From Glaciimonas soli (lineage in GTDB: Bacteria; Pseudomonadota; Gammaproteobacteria; Burkholderiales; Burkholderiaceae_D), in assembly GCF_009497155.1 (NCBI RefSeq), contig NZ_WINI01000009.1, forward strand, positions 1 to 64,000: 64,000 nucleotides of DNA. The letters are read 5' to 3'. The number at the start of each line of letters is the position of its first letter. The first letter of the stretch is position 1. The notes below the pieces were generated by a model. That model saw only the letters and a program-made list of their open reading frames with translations, did not search any database and was not told the origin of the DNA. Position numbers and translations under genes: made by a program. Of this stretch, positions 9,501-18,457 are shown piece after piece.

Positions 9501-10154
9501 GGTGCGATTCTGGCCTCTGATAAAAGTGCGGGCGGCGGGGCTGCCGCTAAAATCATAGCGCAAGGCATCACTCAGACCACAGGTGACAATCAGCACTTTG
9601 TAATCTTTGTCGTTATCATACGTAAACGCGCGCTCAATGGCGCTCACTTTGGTGATGCGCACGTACTGGGCACGTTCGGTCGTTTGCCCTTCGTCTTGTA
9701 CCAGTAATAGCGTTTGACCGACTGGCGGCAGTGTTTCGCTAGAACGCTGGAATAACTGGATCGAGCGTTGACCGGCGATATGATTTTCAAACAAATAGGC
9801 AGGCCATTCGGAGCCAGACGACAAATACGATTCGACCCGATTACGGGCATTGCTGCGGGTGTCGAATACCTGCCCAGTAGAAAATAATGTCACACTAACT
9901 AACGGGTCTTGCGGTGGCACAGCCACCACCACGTTAGCGCCCAAATAACTATCGGTGTCCGTGGTCTGCACACTGGCAAACACTTTACGCAAGTTGACCC
10001 GACCACCGGCGCGGTCTAGCTCGGAGATATCAGGAAAGATCGCATTGCTGGCACCATCGTGTATGGCAATCGCTGTGGGTGCACCGCCGCCTTCTTCGTT
10101 GTCATCCATCACCTTGGAAGCGATTAATTGAATGTCACCGGCAAGGATAGGCAT
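6597..10154 (-). CDS. large tail-tip protein with repeated G-x-(I/V)-x-Y/V-x-x-G units
   Basis: This 1185-residue protein is the second largest in the prophage. A short unit recurs at about residues 336, 432, 518, 624, 757 and 839 (for example GTINYANGLITF, GTVSYSTGTIAV, GTVNYVTGEIKL, GSINYTTGIVTF). Each is followed by a proline-containing loop, so the middle of the protein is probably a string of related beta domains spaced about 80-130 residues. The N-terminal 250 residues lack the unit. It follows the tape measure gene and one small gene, where tail-tip or fibre proteins sit. I cannot name a family. Confidence 0.75.
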   Translation of the reverse strand: MPILAGDIQLIASKVMDDNEEGGGAPTAIAIHDGASNAIFPDISELDRAGGRVNLRKVFASVQTTDTDSYLGANVVVAVPPQDPLVSVTLFSTGQVFDTRSNARNRVESYLSSGSEWPAYLFENHIAGQRSIQLFQRSSETLPPVGQTLLLVQDEGQTTERAQYVRITKVSAIERAFTYDNDKDYKVLIVTCGLSDALRYDFSGSPAARTFIRGQNRTVVRDTVVADAATYCGVVPIVELVNIGDLKVKCKSIYTQLVPSAQTETPIIDANAAGEYDTLVDASNGMVTITTAQPFNAATNLYLGNPVVPNTLAINFTGGVLNDVGGMLTNGATTVGTINYANGLITFASTSPAYAGAKTITFKAAGAPLSLADSAGIAVTSINRAYNYVLTISPPPAPGSTRVAYRAQGKWVDLRDNGAGMLRGADAAFGSGTVSYSTGTIAVTLGALPDVGSTIIANWGSKANYLNRATAGVEPTSIMLACANRGVMPSSIVITWNNGKDKTALDNGNGGITGDATGTVNYVTGEIKLIPNQLPAGGQTYTVAYTYGEPDNEVFPAPIRNPDGTVSIALAKKNITPNTVSLTFNLLYENYDPVEYTIAKTDPYLTLKDNGSGSLSDSTGTAHGSINYTTGIVTFKPDTIVSLPKAQYGHFPVGIDKDGGSIMRYLFTGFIYVPVGAYMPMDESASVKVNYRAASSNTNAKEDITSSALTVDLTRQFSEVIVPGSIRFNFGGMDYFDRAGRLYTNLDVLTGSASIAGSIDYATGNTTITNWMPANANLISVKSLLTTIAGQPVDQAVFRAPVSPLRPGSLQIVATRLDGSQINVTANPDGTITGNKIIGHVDVDTGVINVRFGIWIIAAGNEGQPWYDASAVINGLLFRSYPVFASSIKFNAVAYSYLPLDANILGIDPVRLPQDGRVPIFRPGGYAVIGHTKISQPVTVSNKQTIDVARVRLSRVRVLDKNKQVINLGYSANLEAGTVTFTDVSTYAQPITIEDRIEDMAVVSDAQINGELSFTRQLSHHYPVGSYVSSALIAGDMKSRVATLFDQATWDGVSWRDAVVGNVATATYNDTLTPIQVSNIGTVTERWVFRFTNTNAFEVIGEHVGVIATGTTGNDCSPINPATHQPYFTIKASGWGSGWSVGNIVRMNTVGALFPVWVVRTIQQGSETVQDDAFTLLIRGDVDRP

Positions 10155-10166
10155 GATTAGTTTTCT

Positions 10167-10562
10167 CTACATTTCAATCAATCGCAAGGTAATGCGATAA
10201 AAATCAGCGTTACTTACATCGCTGTAATGCACCACCGGTGTCGCTTCAATAGCAGCGCCTTCGTGATGGGCAAACAGTACACGCCGAACAGTTGCTCGCA
10301 GTGTAAGGGTCAATGCCAAACCTGCCACTGCGGCCCAATTTCGCAATTGATTGACTTGCGCCAGGGTGTGCCAGGCGTTGCTATCATCAATACTTTGCAA
10401 AGTGATGGGACGGCCAGCGATGCGCTGAGCGGTGCTGACGATCAAGCTGCCTGTGATGGTGCGATTGATGCTTTGTTCAACTGGGTGCCAGTTATGCTCA
10501 TCTACCCACAATAGATCGTCGTGCAACATCAGTGAAGTGATACCATCAGATAATTGAATCAC
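10167..10562 (-). CDS. small tail protein downstream of tape measure
   Basis: A 131-residue protein starting MIQLSDGITSLMLHDDLLW, with an arginine-rich beta pattern at its C-terminus (FYRITLRLIEM). It lies 22 bases after the tape measure stop and 12 bases before the large repeat gene. In lambda-like tails this slot holds gpM/gpL-type tail-tip proteins. The length (lambda gpM is about 109 residues) fits, but sequence identity to gpM cannot be judged by eye, so the role is positional. Confidence 0.68.
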   Translation of the reverse strand: MIQLSDGITSLMLHDDLLWVDEHNWHPVEQSINRTITGSLIVSTAQRIAGRPITLQSIDDSNAWHTLAQVNQLRNWAAVAGLALTLTLRATVRRVLFAHHEGAAIEATPVVHYSDVSNADFYRITLRLIEM

Positions 10563-10584
10563 AGTGTTGTCCTGTTTTTATTCT

Positions 10585-13500
10585 TTAGCTGGCGCGAGTA
10601 GCAGCGCTAGCGAGTGTGCCAAGTAATCTGGCAAGATTGTCGGCATCCGACTGTGAAGCGACATTAACCAGGGAAGATTTGCCGCCCATGTTGACGTTGA
10701 CGGTGTAGCCACCCTGCTTGACTAAAGCAGTTTCTTTACCTGCTATCGACGCTGCATTATTCGTATTGAAGATGGATTTTTCTGCCGCCTTCATCACCGC
10801 CATCGACAAGGAACTGCCATCGTATTTGCGCTGGCCGGGATTACTCATGGTCGGGATATTGCCGTTGGCATCGGCGAACTCTCGGGCGGTCGCTTTCGCT
10901 TTCGCATCCTCCATGCCATAGCCCTTTAACTGGTTATAGATACTGAGCATGGTGGGTTGCGACATGTTCACCTTGTCACCATTGGTATTGAGTACATCAC
11001 GCTTAGCTGCTTGCAGTTCCATTTCGCGCTTGGTAAGGGCGAGCGATTTTTCCTGCGCAATGATGTCCGCTTCGCGGGCAGAGGTTTGTTCGCGGATCGC
11101 ATCGGTATGTGCGTGCCGTGTACTAGTGCCTTGCTCCAGGCTAGTAATTTCTTGCTGTAACTGCTTGATGTGTTCACGAGTCGCATCCACTTCCAACCGC
11201 TTAGCTTTGGCGCTGGCGATGGTCTTGTCGATTTCAGATTGCTTTTGTGCGGTCATCTCACCACTGGCAAGTAACGCCGCTTGCTGCGCTTCGGCATTGG
11301 TGATGATGGCTTTGGTTTCTTGTGACGTGGCGGCAATATTAGCTTCTGTGGCTTTGATGGCTAATTGCTTCTGGATGATCTGCTGTGCAATGACAGCGGC
11401 TTGATCACCCTCGGCACGGGCGACATCTTCCACCGTTTTAGCATGCGCGATGTCCACATTGATCGCCGCTTGCGCTAATTGCGATTTATTTTGCAATGCT
11501 TGCACGTTACGCTCCATCGCCGCAGCGGTGTCAGCTAACGCATCACGATATAAAGCTTGTGCACTGGCTGCTCGACGGGTGGCATCCACCACCTGCTCCC
11601 GTGTCGCCTTCCCGGCCGCTTCCAAGACTTCCAACTGCTGCAAAGCGGTCCTGGTGTTACTCGCCGCTTGCCGTAAAGTTTCCAATGATGCCGCATTGTC
11701 TTCATAGGATTTGGTCGCCACATCACGTGCCATCGCTTCGGTCTTGGCGAGATTGGTCGCTTGCTGCGCGCGCTCTAATTCCACCTGACGTAGCTCGATG
11801 GTTTTAGTGAGCGCGTCGATCTGCTTTTGGCGTGAGCCATCGGGGTCGCCCTGCGCAACCAATAATGCTGACAGTGCGGTGACCTGTTGGGCAATATTAT
11901 TGATATCTTCCTGACGCTTAGTGGTCAAGCTGGATAAGGCATTGGCGTTGCCCGTGGCAGCATCGGTAGCCGCTTGCAATGATGACTTTTGATCACCGGC
12001 CAGATTGCTTAAGGCGATAGATGATTCCCCTTCGGCCTGCACTGCCTTAACGACTTTCTCGGCCACGTCGATGCGGCGCTCGGCTTCTTTACTCGATTCA
12101 GCATACCGCACCGACAGTTGTACCCAACTGCCGCCAGCACTCGCCGCCTGCGTACCGGCGACTTGGGCAGCATTGCCAGCAACCTGCTGCGCATTCGCAT
12201 TGATCATCGCACCTTGCGCCGCTGCCGTTTGTGCGGTGGCGTTGGTATTAGCGGCAACAGCTGACTGCTGTTGCGCGTTGACCGACTGATCGGCCACACC
12301 TATCACTTGTTTATACGAGTCGATCAAGGTAGTTTGTCGACTCACAGCAGTCTCAATCAGGTTGCTGATTTCATTTCCCAGGTCTTTGAAATTGCCAGTC
12401 GTAACTGCAGCGCCTACTGTACCCAACACTTTGATGAACGTCATGAAAGTATCGGTCAGCACACTGACGCCGACCGCAACGCTACCGACAACCACACCCA
12501 AACTTTGCAATGCCAGTTTCAACACATCCAGCACACCAGTATCACCCAGCACCTGCATAGTGGTGGTCATGGCATTTTTTAAGCGTTCCCACTTCGACTG
12601 CAAGGTGTTCACTTCACCAGACATGGATTGCAAGGAAGTAGTCAACGCTGGGAACAGATCACGCGCTAACAGCCCACCACTTTCCACCAGCTTTATTAAT
12701 TGCTGATCGGTCAAACCCAAACCCTTCGAAGTGAGCGACAATGCGCCAGGTAAAGAATCACCTAGCTGTTGGCGTAACTCTTCCATACTGACCACGCCCT
12801 TACTTGCCATCTGCGATAACGCATCCAAGGCGTGCGATACCTTGTCACCCGACAAACCCAAGGTAGCCCCTGCTTGGGTCAACGCCGCAAACAAACCATT
12901 GGTGGTGGCAATCGGAATATTGGCGGCATGCGCCGATGCGGAGAAACGGACAAACGAATCGCTGATGCTACTTATCGACACACCTGCAGTATTGGCGGTG
13001 TTGCGTAAGAAATCGATCTGCTGCGCAGCAATCAGGGAACTGCCGTGTATCGCACCTAACCCTAGTCGCAGTGTTTCGATTTCCTTGTTAGCACTTAAAA
13101 AACTATCCGCCAGGCGACGTACCCCTTCGGCCAAACCGAAACCCGCCGCCAATTGACCAGCCGTGCTTTTTAGAACATTGGTGGCCTTGTCCATCAAGGT
13201 CATTTGACCGGTGGCGGCGCGCAAGTCACGCTCTAATCCTTGCAGGCGATTTTTACCGAGTGCGAACGCACGATCTAATTCGCGACCAGTTAACGTGCCG
13301 CTGGTCTTGAGCAAATCTAACGCACTGCGTACTTGGGTGATCTCATGCGCAATATCTGTGGCAGCGCGCACTCCTACTGTCGATAATGCATTCTGGATGG
13401 CTTGCCCAGCCGCCTTCGCCGAAGCTGCGGCCTGTTGCTGGCCGTTGATCATCTCGGCGTAGGTTTGTTTTTCTACAAGCAGCTGATGCTGGGCAGCATT

Positions 13501-14343
13501 TGCCATCTCCGATTTCGTCGCCAACACGATGCGCGCTAATCGATCTTCTTCATCAGCAAACGCTTTGGCGGCAAGCTTGGCGTCTATCTCAGATTGCAGT
13601 AGTTTTTGTAGTTGGGCTTCACTGGTGGCAAAAGCGGTAATGAGCGTCTTTTGCACGGCAGCTAGATCAGTGCTCGCCACACCGGTCGCGTCCAATGCAC
13701 TTCGGGTATCCAGCAGCGTCGCATTGCGTTTTGCCAGTTCGGCGCTGGCGTTCTGCGATTCTTTTGAAGATACGGCCACAATCTTGGCAAACTTGCTTTC
13801 CTCCAGTGCTGCGGCATAGCTAGCAGCTTGCGCATCTTTATAGCACTCTGCCAAACCCCGTACACCAGCGCGACCTTCAATTAACGAGCGTGTCAGCGTT
13901 TGCACCGATTGCTGATATTCAATAGTCTTTTTACCGGCAGCATCGGTTTCATTCTTGACCGTTGCCAGCATGTCGCGCATCGTCGCTTGCGCACGTTGTG
14001 CAGCTAACAAGGTGGTCAACGTCTGCTCTTCGGCGCTGCGATATTGCGTGGTTTTACTCGTCAGTTGCGCCAGCTCGCGACCGAGTAACTGACTTCTCTC
14101 AGCAGTATCACGCTGCGCTAGTGCCAACCGTTCTACATCATCGGCGACAGTATTGAACACATCGAGAGCACTAGCTTGATCAGCCAAATGGTTAATTTCA
14201 TTGGCAAGCTTTTGAAACTCAGGTGCTGCCGCACCACCCTGCTTGGCAAGCAATTCGACTTGCGATTGCAATTGGCGCACACTATCGACGCCAGTAGTCG
14301 AGACAGCAATCGCTAGCTCGACATCACGTTTATTGGATGACAT
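10585..14343 (-). CDS. tail tape measure protein
   Basis: The 1252-residue product is mostly alpha-helical and coiled-coil, rich in Ala and Gln. A segment at about residues 410-565 has the hallmarks of the tape-measure N-terminal family domain, including the stretch EELRQQLGDSLPGAL and the following LARDLFPAL. The protein sets tail length and is injected with DNA in siphophages. At roughly 0.15 nm per residue the tail would be near 190 nm, which is a rule-of-thumb estimate. Only 72 bases separate it from the tail tube gene, leaving no room for a lambda-type G/GT frameshift chaperone pair. Confidence in the role is high. Confidence 0.92.
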   Translation of the reverse strand: MSSNKRDVELAIAVSTTGVDSVRQLQSQVELLAKQGGAAAPEFQKLANEINHLADQASALDVFNTVADDVERLALAQRDTAERSQLLGRELAQLTSKTTQYRSAEEQTLTTLLAAQRAQATMRDMLATVKNETDAAGKKTIEYQQSVQTLTRSLIEGRAGVRGLAECYKDAQAASYAAALEESKFAKIVAVSSKESQNASAELAKRNATLLDTRSALDATGVASTDLAAVQKTLITAFATSEAQLQKLLQSEIDAKLAAKAFADEEDRLARIVLATKSEMANAAQHQLLVEKQTYAEMINGQQQAAASAKAAGQAIQNALSTVGVRAATDIAHEITQVRSALDLLKTSGTLTGRELDRAFALGKNRLQGLERDLRAATGQMTLMDKATNVLKSTAGQLAAGFGLAEGVRRLADSFLSANKEIETLRLGLGAIHGSSLIAAQQIDFLRNTANTAGVSISSISDSFVRFSASAHAANIPIATTNGLFAALTQAGATLGLSGDKVSHALDALSQMASKGVVSMEELRQQLGDSLPGALSLTSKGLGLTDQQLIKLVESGGLLARDLFPALTTSLQSMSGEVNTLQSKWERLKNAMTTTMQVLGDTGVLDVLKLALQSLGVVVGSVAVGVSVLTDTFMTFIKVLGTVGAAVTTGNFKDLGNEISNLIETAVSRQTTLIDSYKQVIGVADQSVNAQQQSAVAANTNATAQTAAAQGAMINANAQQVAGNAAQVAGTQAASAGGSWVQLSVRYAESSKEAERRIDVAEKVVKAVQAEGESSIALSNLAGDQKSSLQAATDAATGNANALSSLTTKRQEDINNIAQQVTALSALLVAQGDPDGSRQKQIDALTKTIELRQVELERAQQATNLAKTEAMARDVATKSYEDNAASLETLRQAASNTRTALQQLEVLEAAGKATREQVVDATRRAASAQALYRDALADTAAAMERNVQALQNKSQLAQAAINVDIAHAKTVEDVARAEGDQAAVIAQQIIQKQLAIKATEANIAATSQETKAIITNAEAQQAALLASGEMTAQKQSEIDKTIASAKAKRLEVDATREHIKQLQQEITSLEQGTSTRHAHTDAIREQTSAREADIIAQEKSLALTKREMELQAAKRDVLNTNGDKVNMSQPTMLSIYNQLKGYGMEDAKAKATAREFADANGNIPTMSNPGQRKYDGSSLSMAVMKAAEKSIFNTNNAASIAGKETALVKQGGYTVNVNMGGKSSLVNVASQSDADNLARLLGTLASAATRAS

Positions 14344-14415
14344 GGGAAGATCCGAAATAGAGAAAGATTGGTGCGAGAACGAATGCGCCGCACCGAAGTG
14401 GCTACGAAGTGAATA

Positions 14416-15180
14416 TTACATAGCGCTGTCTAGCAATTCCACCGTAAACGGTTCGCCTTTACCTTTGGGTGTCTTCATGCGACCGGGAAGTGAAATGCTG
14501 GCGAAGTCGTCAGACAAGAAATCGAAGGCAGAATCAGCGGCGATGATGCCTTCATGCACGGTCACGATGCACGGCAGATCGTCAGCGAAATTTTTACCAT
14601 CGAGTTTGAAGCGTGCGCGGATTTGTGCGTTAGTACCACCAGCAATCTTGGTGCCGGTCATCGCATTAAACGTCGCTGTCAATTTAACAGTGTCACCATC
14701 TTTGATCGCGCCAAGTGCCAAAGGCTTCAACATGCCAAGACGATAATTGACATCGTAATCCACACCCAGCGCGTAAGTCTTATCGCCAGTCGCATTAGTC
14801 AGCTTGATATCTTTACTTGCCAAATTACCCTTCGATACTTGTGCCCATGCGCCCTGCTTAACGATCAGCGTTTCTGCCGTCAATGTACCGGAAGCCTGAT
14901 TAATGTCGGTCGAGGTACCGAGCAAGGCTATCGTCAATGATTCCTTGTTGATCTCGGGTAGTTCGACTGTAAATTCGGTAGGCTGTTGCAGCGCTACCGA
15001 TTCGATGGTCTGACCATAAGTGGAGCGACCACGCGAAGTCATTTCCTTCAATTCAACCTTGGGCTTGATTTCAAACTTGGTTGCTTCATATGGGCCTTGA
15101 TAGGAACCGAAGTCGCCTAATGTAGCATCATATCGGGCAATGTATAAATCCCCTGCGCCTAAAAATCCGCGTGCTGACAT
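14416..15180 (-). CDS. major tail tube protein
   Basis: The product is 254 residues from the ATG at 15180. A start four codons upstream at 15192 is open, but a GGAGAA ribosome-binding site lies correctly before 15180 and the residues MSARGFLGAG are typical of tail tube N-termini. The beta-rich body and position immediately before the tape measure fit a lambda gpV-like tube. The cargo gene at 15.4-17.4 kb separates it from the tail terminator gene, so its transcript must either cross that gene antisense or start anew. Confidence 0.85.
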   Translation of the reverse strand: MSARGFLGAGDLYIARYDATLGDFGSYQGPYEATKFEIKPKVELKEMTSRGRSTYGQTIESVALQQPTEFTVELPEINKESLTIALLGTSTDINQASGTLTAETLIVKQGAWAQVSKGNLASKDIKLTNATGDKTYALGVDYDVNYRLGMLKPLALGAIKDGDTVKLTATFNAMTGTKIAGGTNAQIRARFKLDGKNFADDLPCIVTVHEGIIAADSAFDFLSDDFASISLPGRMKTPKGKGEPFTVELLDSAM

Positions 15181-15356
15181 GCTGTTCTCCATCCATTTAA
15201 TTAGATTGAGTGTGACGCAAGTTTAAGCGTGATCCCTGCGCTGGGATTTCGTCATATGAATTTTCAACTGATTAATGTCAGTTTTTCTAAACGCTATATT
15301 GGAATTTTTCACGCGATAATCGTTTATTATGTAAGAAAATTCACCGGGGGATAGGA

Positions 15357-17372
15357 ATGCAAGTAGATATCGTTGGCCGTATCAATAATTTACAGCTACC
15401 TAGAACACAGCCTTACATTCCCATTTTTGAGTGCTTGGTCAACTCAATTGAAGCAATGGTTGACCTCCCTAAAACATATCCAAGCCGTATTGATGTAACT
15501 ATTGATCACGATGTGCGTCAGCACAATATTCATGGTGTAGATGATGTTGCATCTTCGATTCAAAATATCACCGTCACAGATACAGGCATCGGATTTAATG
15601 ACCAAAATTATCAGGCATTTTTTCTCTCTGACTCGACTAACAAAGTTGCTCGTGGCAACAAAGGGATTGGTCGTTTCACATGGCTTAAAGTTTTTGAAAA
15701 TGCGCGTGTAGAAAGCAACTACTTGGATGGTGACGAATGGTCACAACGTGAATTTGATTTTCTCAAAACAAAGAGTGGTATCGAAAATGAAAAAGTAATT
15801 AAGGCAAAATCAAAGCAGTACCGAACCTCAGTAAAACTTCTTTCATTACGTTCGGAATATCAAAAACATTTTCCGAAAAACCTTGAGACTATTAGCCGAA
15901 AAATAATAGATCACCTTCTAATCTATTTCGTCTCTGGGGATTGCCCTCAAATATGGCTCCACGACAACTTAGGAAGTCAATCACTGAATGTGAATCAAGT
16001 ATTTGCAGATGAAATTCGTTCATCTGTTACTGAACTCAATTTCACAGTTAAGGAATGGCCTTTTATTGCACGAATTGTTAAGTACCATTCGAGCGCATCC
16101 AAACAACATTCAGTCTCATACTGCGCTCATAGTAGAGAAGTGCTTTCGCAAAAAGCAAGCGCATTAGTGTCAGACCTGACCGTTAGATTAGTTGATGATG
16201 CAGGTGAGTCTTTCGTTTTTCTCACATACATCTCTGGTACTTATTTAGATGAAAATGTAAACTCAGAGCGAACAGCTTTTTTATTCATGCGTGATGATGA
16301 TCTTGAATTTCCAGAAGAGCTCACTAAGCAAGATATATATGATGCTGTTGGTGAACAGCTTAAAAACGTTGCGGCCCCATATTTGGTAACTTTAAAAACC
16401 GAAAAACGTCGCAATGTAGAAAATTTTGTCGCTAGCAAAGCTCCAGAGTATCGTTTCATACTCAACAGTCGATATGAATCTCATTTGGATCGCGTAGCAC
16501 CGCATTTGTCTGACGATGCATTGGATCTTGCTCTTTTCAAAGTGCAGCGAGAGATCGAAGTAGAACATAAAGAAGACGCAAAGCAGATCACCACTTTAGC
16601 ATCCGATGCTACAACCGATTCTGAACAATACAACAATCTTTACGAAAGTTATTTATCTGCTGAAAATGAGTTAGGGAAAGCGGCACTCGCAAAATATGTG
16701 ATTCATCGCCGCACCATTCTTGATTTACTAGATGACGCCTTAGAGATTCAGGAAAATGGTCGCTACGCTAAAGAAGAATTGGTTCACAAACTGATTTTCC
16801 CGATGCGTACAACATCTGACGATGTCGGCTTTTCAGAACAAAATTTATGGGTTATCGACGAACGATTAGCATTTCACTCACACCTCGCATCCGATTTACC
16901 AATTCGCAAATTGAAAGTTGTAAATTCTACCGATGGAGATGAGCCTGATATAGTGGTCTTTAATTCACCAACAGCATTTTCTGAGTCTGAAAGTGCTTTT
17001 CAATCAATTGTACTTGTCGAGTTTAAACGCCCAGAACGTAATGAATACCCACCTAACGACGAAGACCCTGTCGAACAGGTACTTCGATATGTACGAAAAA
17101 TCAAAGATGGAGAAGCCAAAAGCCTTAAGGGTAAAACGATAAATTCACAGCAAATCCCATTCTACGCATACATCATTTGTAGCCTAACACCAAAAATGAA
17201 GCAAATCGCATCAGATCGTGATTTCACTCCGATGGCTGATAATGAGGGTTATTTTTTGTATCATAAGACGAGAGGCTGCTACATTGAAATTATGTCTTAC
17301 GACAAAATGTTAAATGATGCGAAAAAACGAAACAGGGCTTTCTTCGATAAATTACAGATTTCGTGTAACTAA
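15357..17372 (+). CDS. GHKL-ATPase fused to PD-(D/E)xK-like nuclease, candidate defence gene
   Basis: The 671-residue product has a GHKL (Hsp90/MutL/histidine-kinase-like) ATPase domain. The N-box is FECLVNSIEAM (residues 24-34, Asn29/Glu32), the G1 box DTGIG is at 75-79 and the G2 region GNKGIGRF is at 100-107. A helical middle follows. The C-terminal region has EPDIVVF (Asp531) and VLVEFKRPER (Glu555-x-Lys557), a plausible PD-(D/E)xK nuclease core. It lies alone, on the strand opposite to the tail operon, between tail tube and tail terminator genes. It has its own upstream region (15193-15356) and visibly lower GC than its neighbours. These traits mark an acquired moron. A phage-defence or superinfection role is inferred; no named system is assigned. 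Confidence 0.8.
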   Translation: MQVDIVGRINNLQLPRTQPYIPIFECLVNSIEAMVDLPKTYPSRIDVTIDHDVRQHNIHGVDDVASSIQNITVTDTGIGFNDQNYQAFFLSDSTNKVARGNKGIGRFTWLKVFENARVESNYLDGDEWSQREFDFLKTKSGIENEKVIKAKSKQYRTSVKLLSLRSEYQKHFPKNLETISRKIIDHLLIYFVSGDCPQIWLHDNLGSQSLNVNQVFADEIRSSVTELNFTVKEWPFIARIVKYHSSASKQHSVSYCAHSREVLSQKASALVSDLTVRLVDDAGESFVFLTYISGTYLDENVNSERTAFLFMRDDDLEFPEELTKQDIYDAVGEQLKNVAAPYLVTLKTEKRRNVENFVASKAPEYRFILNSRYESHLDRVAPHLSDDALDLALFKVQREIEVEHKEDAKQITTLASDATTDSEQYNNLYESYLSAENELGKAALAKYVIHRRTILDLLDDALEIQENGRYAKEELVHKLIFPMRTTSDDVGFSEQNLWVIDERLAFHSHLASDLPIRKLKVVNSTDGDEPDIVVFNSPTAFSESESAFQSIVLVEFKRPERNEYPPNDEDPVEQVLRYVRKIKDGEAKSLKGKTINSQQIPFYAYIICSLTPKMKQIASDRDFTPMADNEGYFLYHKTRGCYIEIMSYDKMLNDAKKRNRAFFDKLQISCN

Positions 17373-17375
17373 TCT

Positions 17376-17831
17376 TCAAGGGTCTGTCAAATTTTCCACA
17401 AATTGCACATCAATCTCAATCACTGTAAACACGATTGCCGCACCATCCATCCGTGGGCCAATATCTCGGCCACGGTAAGTGACACGGCGCACCTTACCGC
17501 TTAGCTTGGCATCCTCTTTAAAAACAGCACGCTTGATATCTTTCAGGATGTCATGTGCCCTATCGTTCGGATGATATGGATCACACGCTGCGTAACCGCC
17601 TAATATATAACGCTGATTAATCGCCACATCAGTTAATCTGCCAGGCGTATCAGTCGGCGTATCGTCACCCTCAATCAGAATCGCACACGGAATATGGTGA
17701 TCATCGATTTTGCGCCGACCACGAAACACGGCTTTACCGATATCAGTATGGTAACCATTGACAATCGTGATACTCGCTAACCGGTTCGATAACTCAATCG
17801 CAATATCACTGGCCTTGCTATAAATCGTCAT
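17376..17831 (-). CDS. tail terminator / completion protein (gpU-like)
   Basis: A 151-residue protein with the mixed alpha/beta pattern of small tail-completion proteins. It starts with an N-terminal helix (ASDIAIELSNRLASI), followed by beta strands about a basic segment (GKVRRVTYRGRDIG). It caps the tail tube for joining to the head. It overlaps the gpZ-like gene by four bases (ATGA), and its stop is separated from the convergent GHKL gene by three bases. Position between gpZ and tail tube is exactly that of lambda U. Assignment rests on order, length and fold pattern. Confidence 0.75.
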   Translation of the reverse strand: MTIYSKASDIAIELSNRLASITIVNGYHTDIGKAVFRGRRKIDDHHIPCAILIEGDDTPTDTPGRLTDVAINQRYILGGYAACDPYHPNDRAHDILKDIKRAVFKEDAKLSGKVRRVTYRGRDIGPRMDGAAIVFTVIEIDVQFVENLTDP

Positions 17832-18457
17832 CTGAATGCTTTCTGTAATTCACGTTCTGCTTGCACGATTAAGGCATCTTGTAGCTCTTGTTCGATATCT
17901 CCCACCATTGCATCGACACTGGTACGAAAGAGTTGATATACCGATGGACCGTAGCGGTGTTTAACTTCCCTGGTAGTGCGACTACGGGTAAACACACCGA
18001 TACCATTGCCGTTATTAAGTGGCATCGTAAAACCGTTAGGAATCGCCTTGCGACCACCACGTGTCACCTCTACTGAAATACCCGCAGCTTTCATGCCTTT
18101 CGGTATACCACGGCTGGGATCGCCTTTGGCAATGCTCGGATGTTTAACGGGTTGTAGCAATTGTTTAGAGGCGTAATTGGCGAGTCGCGTATGACGATAG
18201 CGTGCGGCGATGATCGCTTTGGGGTTAAGCGGGTTGGTTGCCAGTCGTAGCTGCATACGGTCTTGCAGATAGGCGTCGGTCAGATTGATGTTGGCATTCA
18301 TCCGTGGCCGCACCGTGTCATACGTATGTTTGGCTACTGTATTGACGGCTTGCAAGGATACTGTTGCGAGTTGTGCGCTGTCGAATTGGCCTAGCGACTG
18401 CGCCAGCCCAGTGATGCCGCTGGCGTCGATGGTGATATTAAATCTGCTGCTTGCCAT
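17828..18457 (-). CDS. minor tail protein Z-like
   Basis: The 209-residue product resembles the prophage minor tail protein Z (GPZ) family. It has an N-terminal helix pair, the segment VRPRMNANINLTDAYLQDRM, then basic beta strands and a long C-terminal helix (QELQDALIVQAERELQKAF). In lambda, Z is needed for correct tail-head connection. The stop/start junctions with both neighbours overlap, showing tight coupling. Confidence is good from family pattern plus order. Confidence 0.8.
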   Translation of the reverse strand: MASSRFNITIDASGITGLAQSLGQFDSAQLATVSLQAVNTVAKHTYDTVRPRMNANINLTDAYLQDRMQLRLATNPLNPKAIIAARYRHTRLANYASKQLLQPVKHPSIAKGDPSRGIPKGMKAAGISVEVTRGGRKAIPNGFTMPLNNGNGIGVFTRSRTTREVKHRYGPSVYQLFRTSVDAMVGDIEQELQDALIVQAERELQKAFR

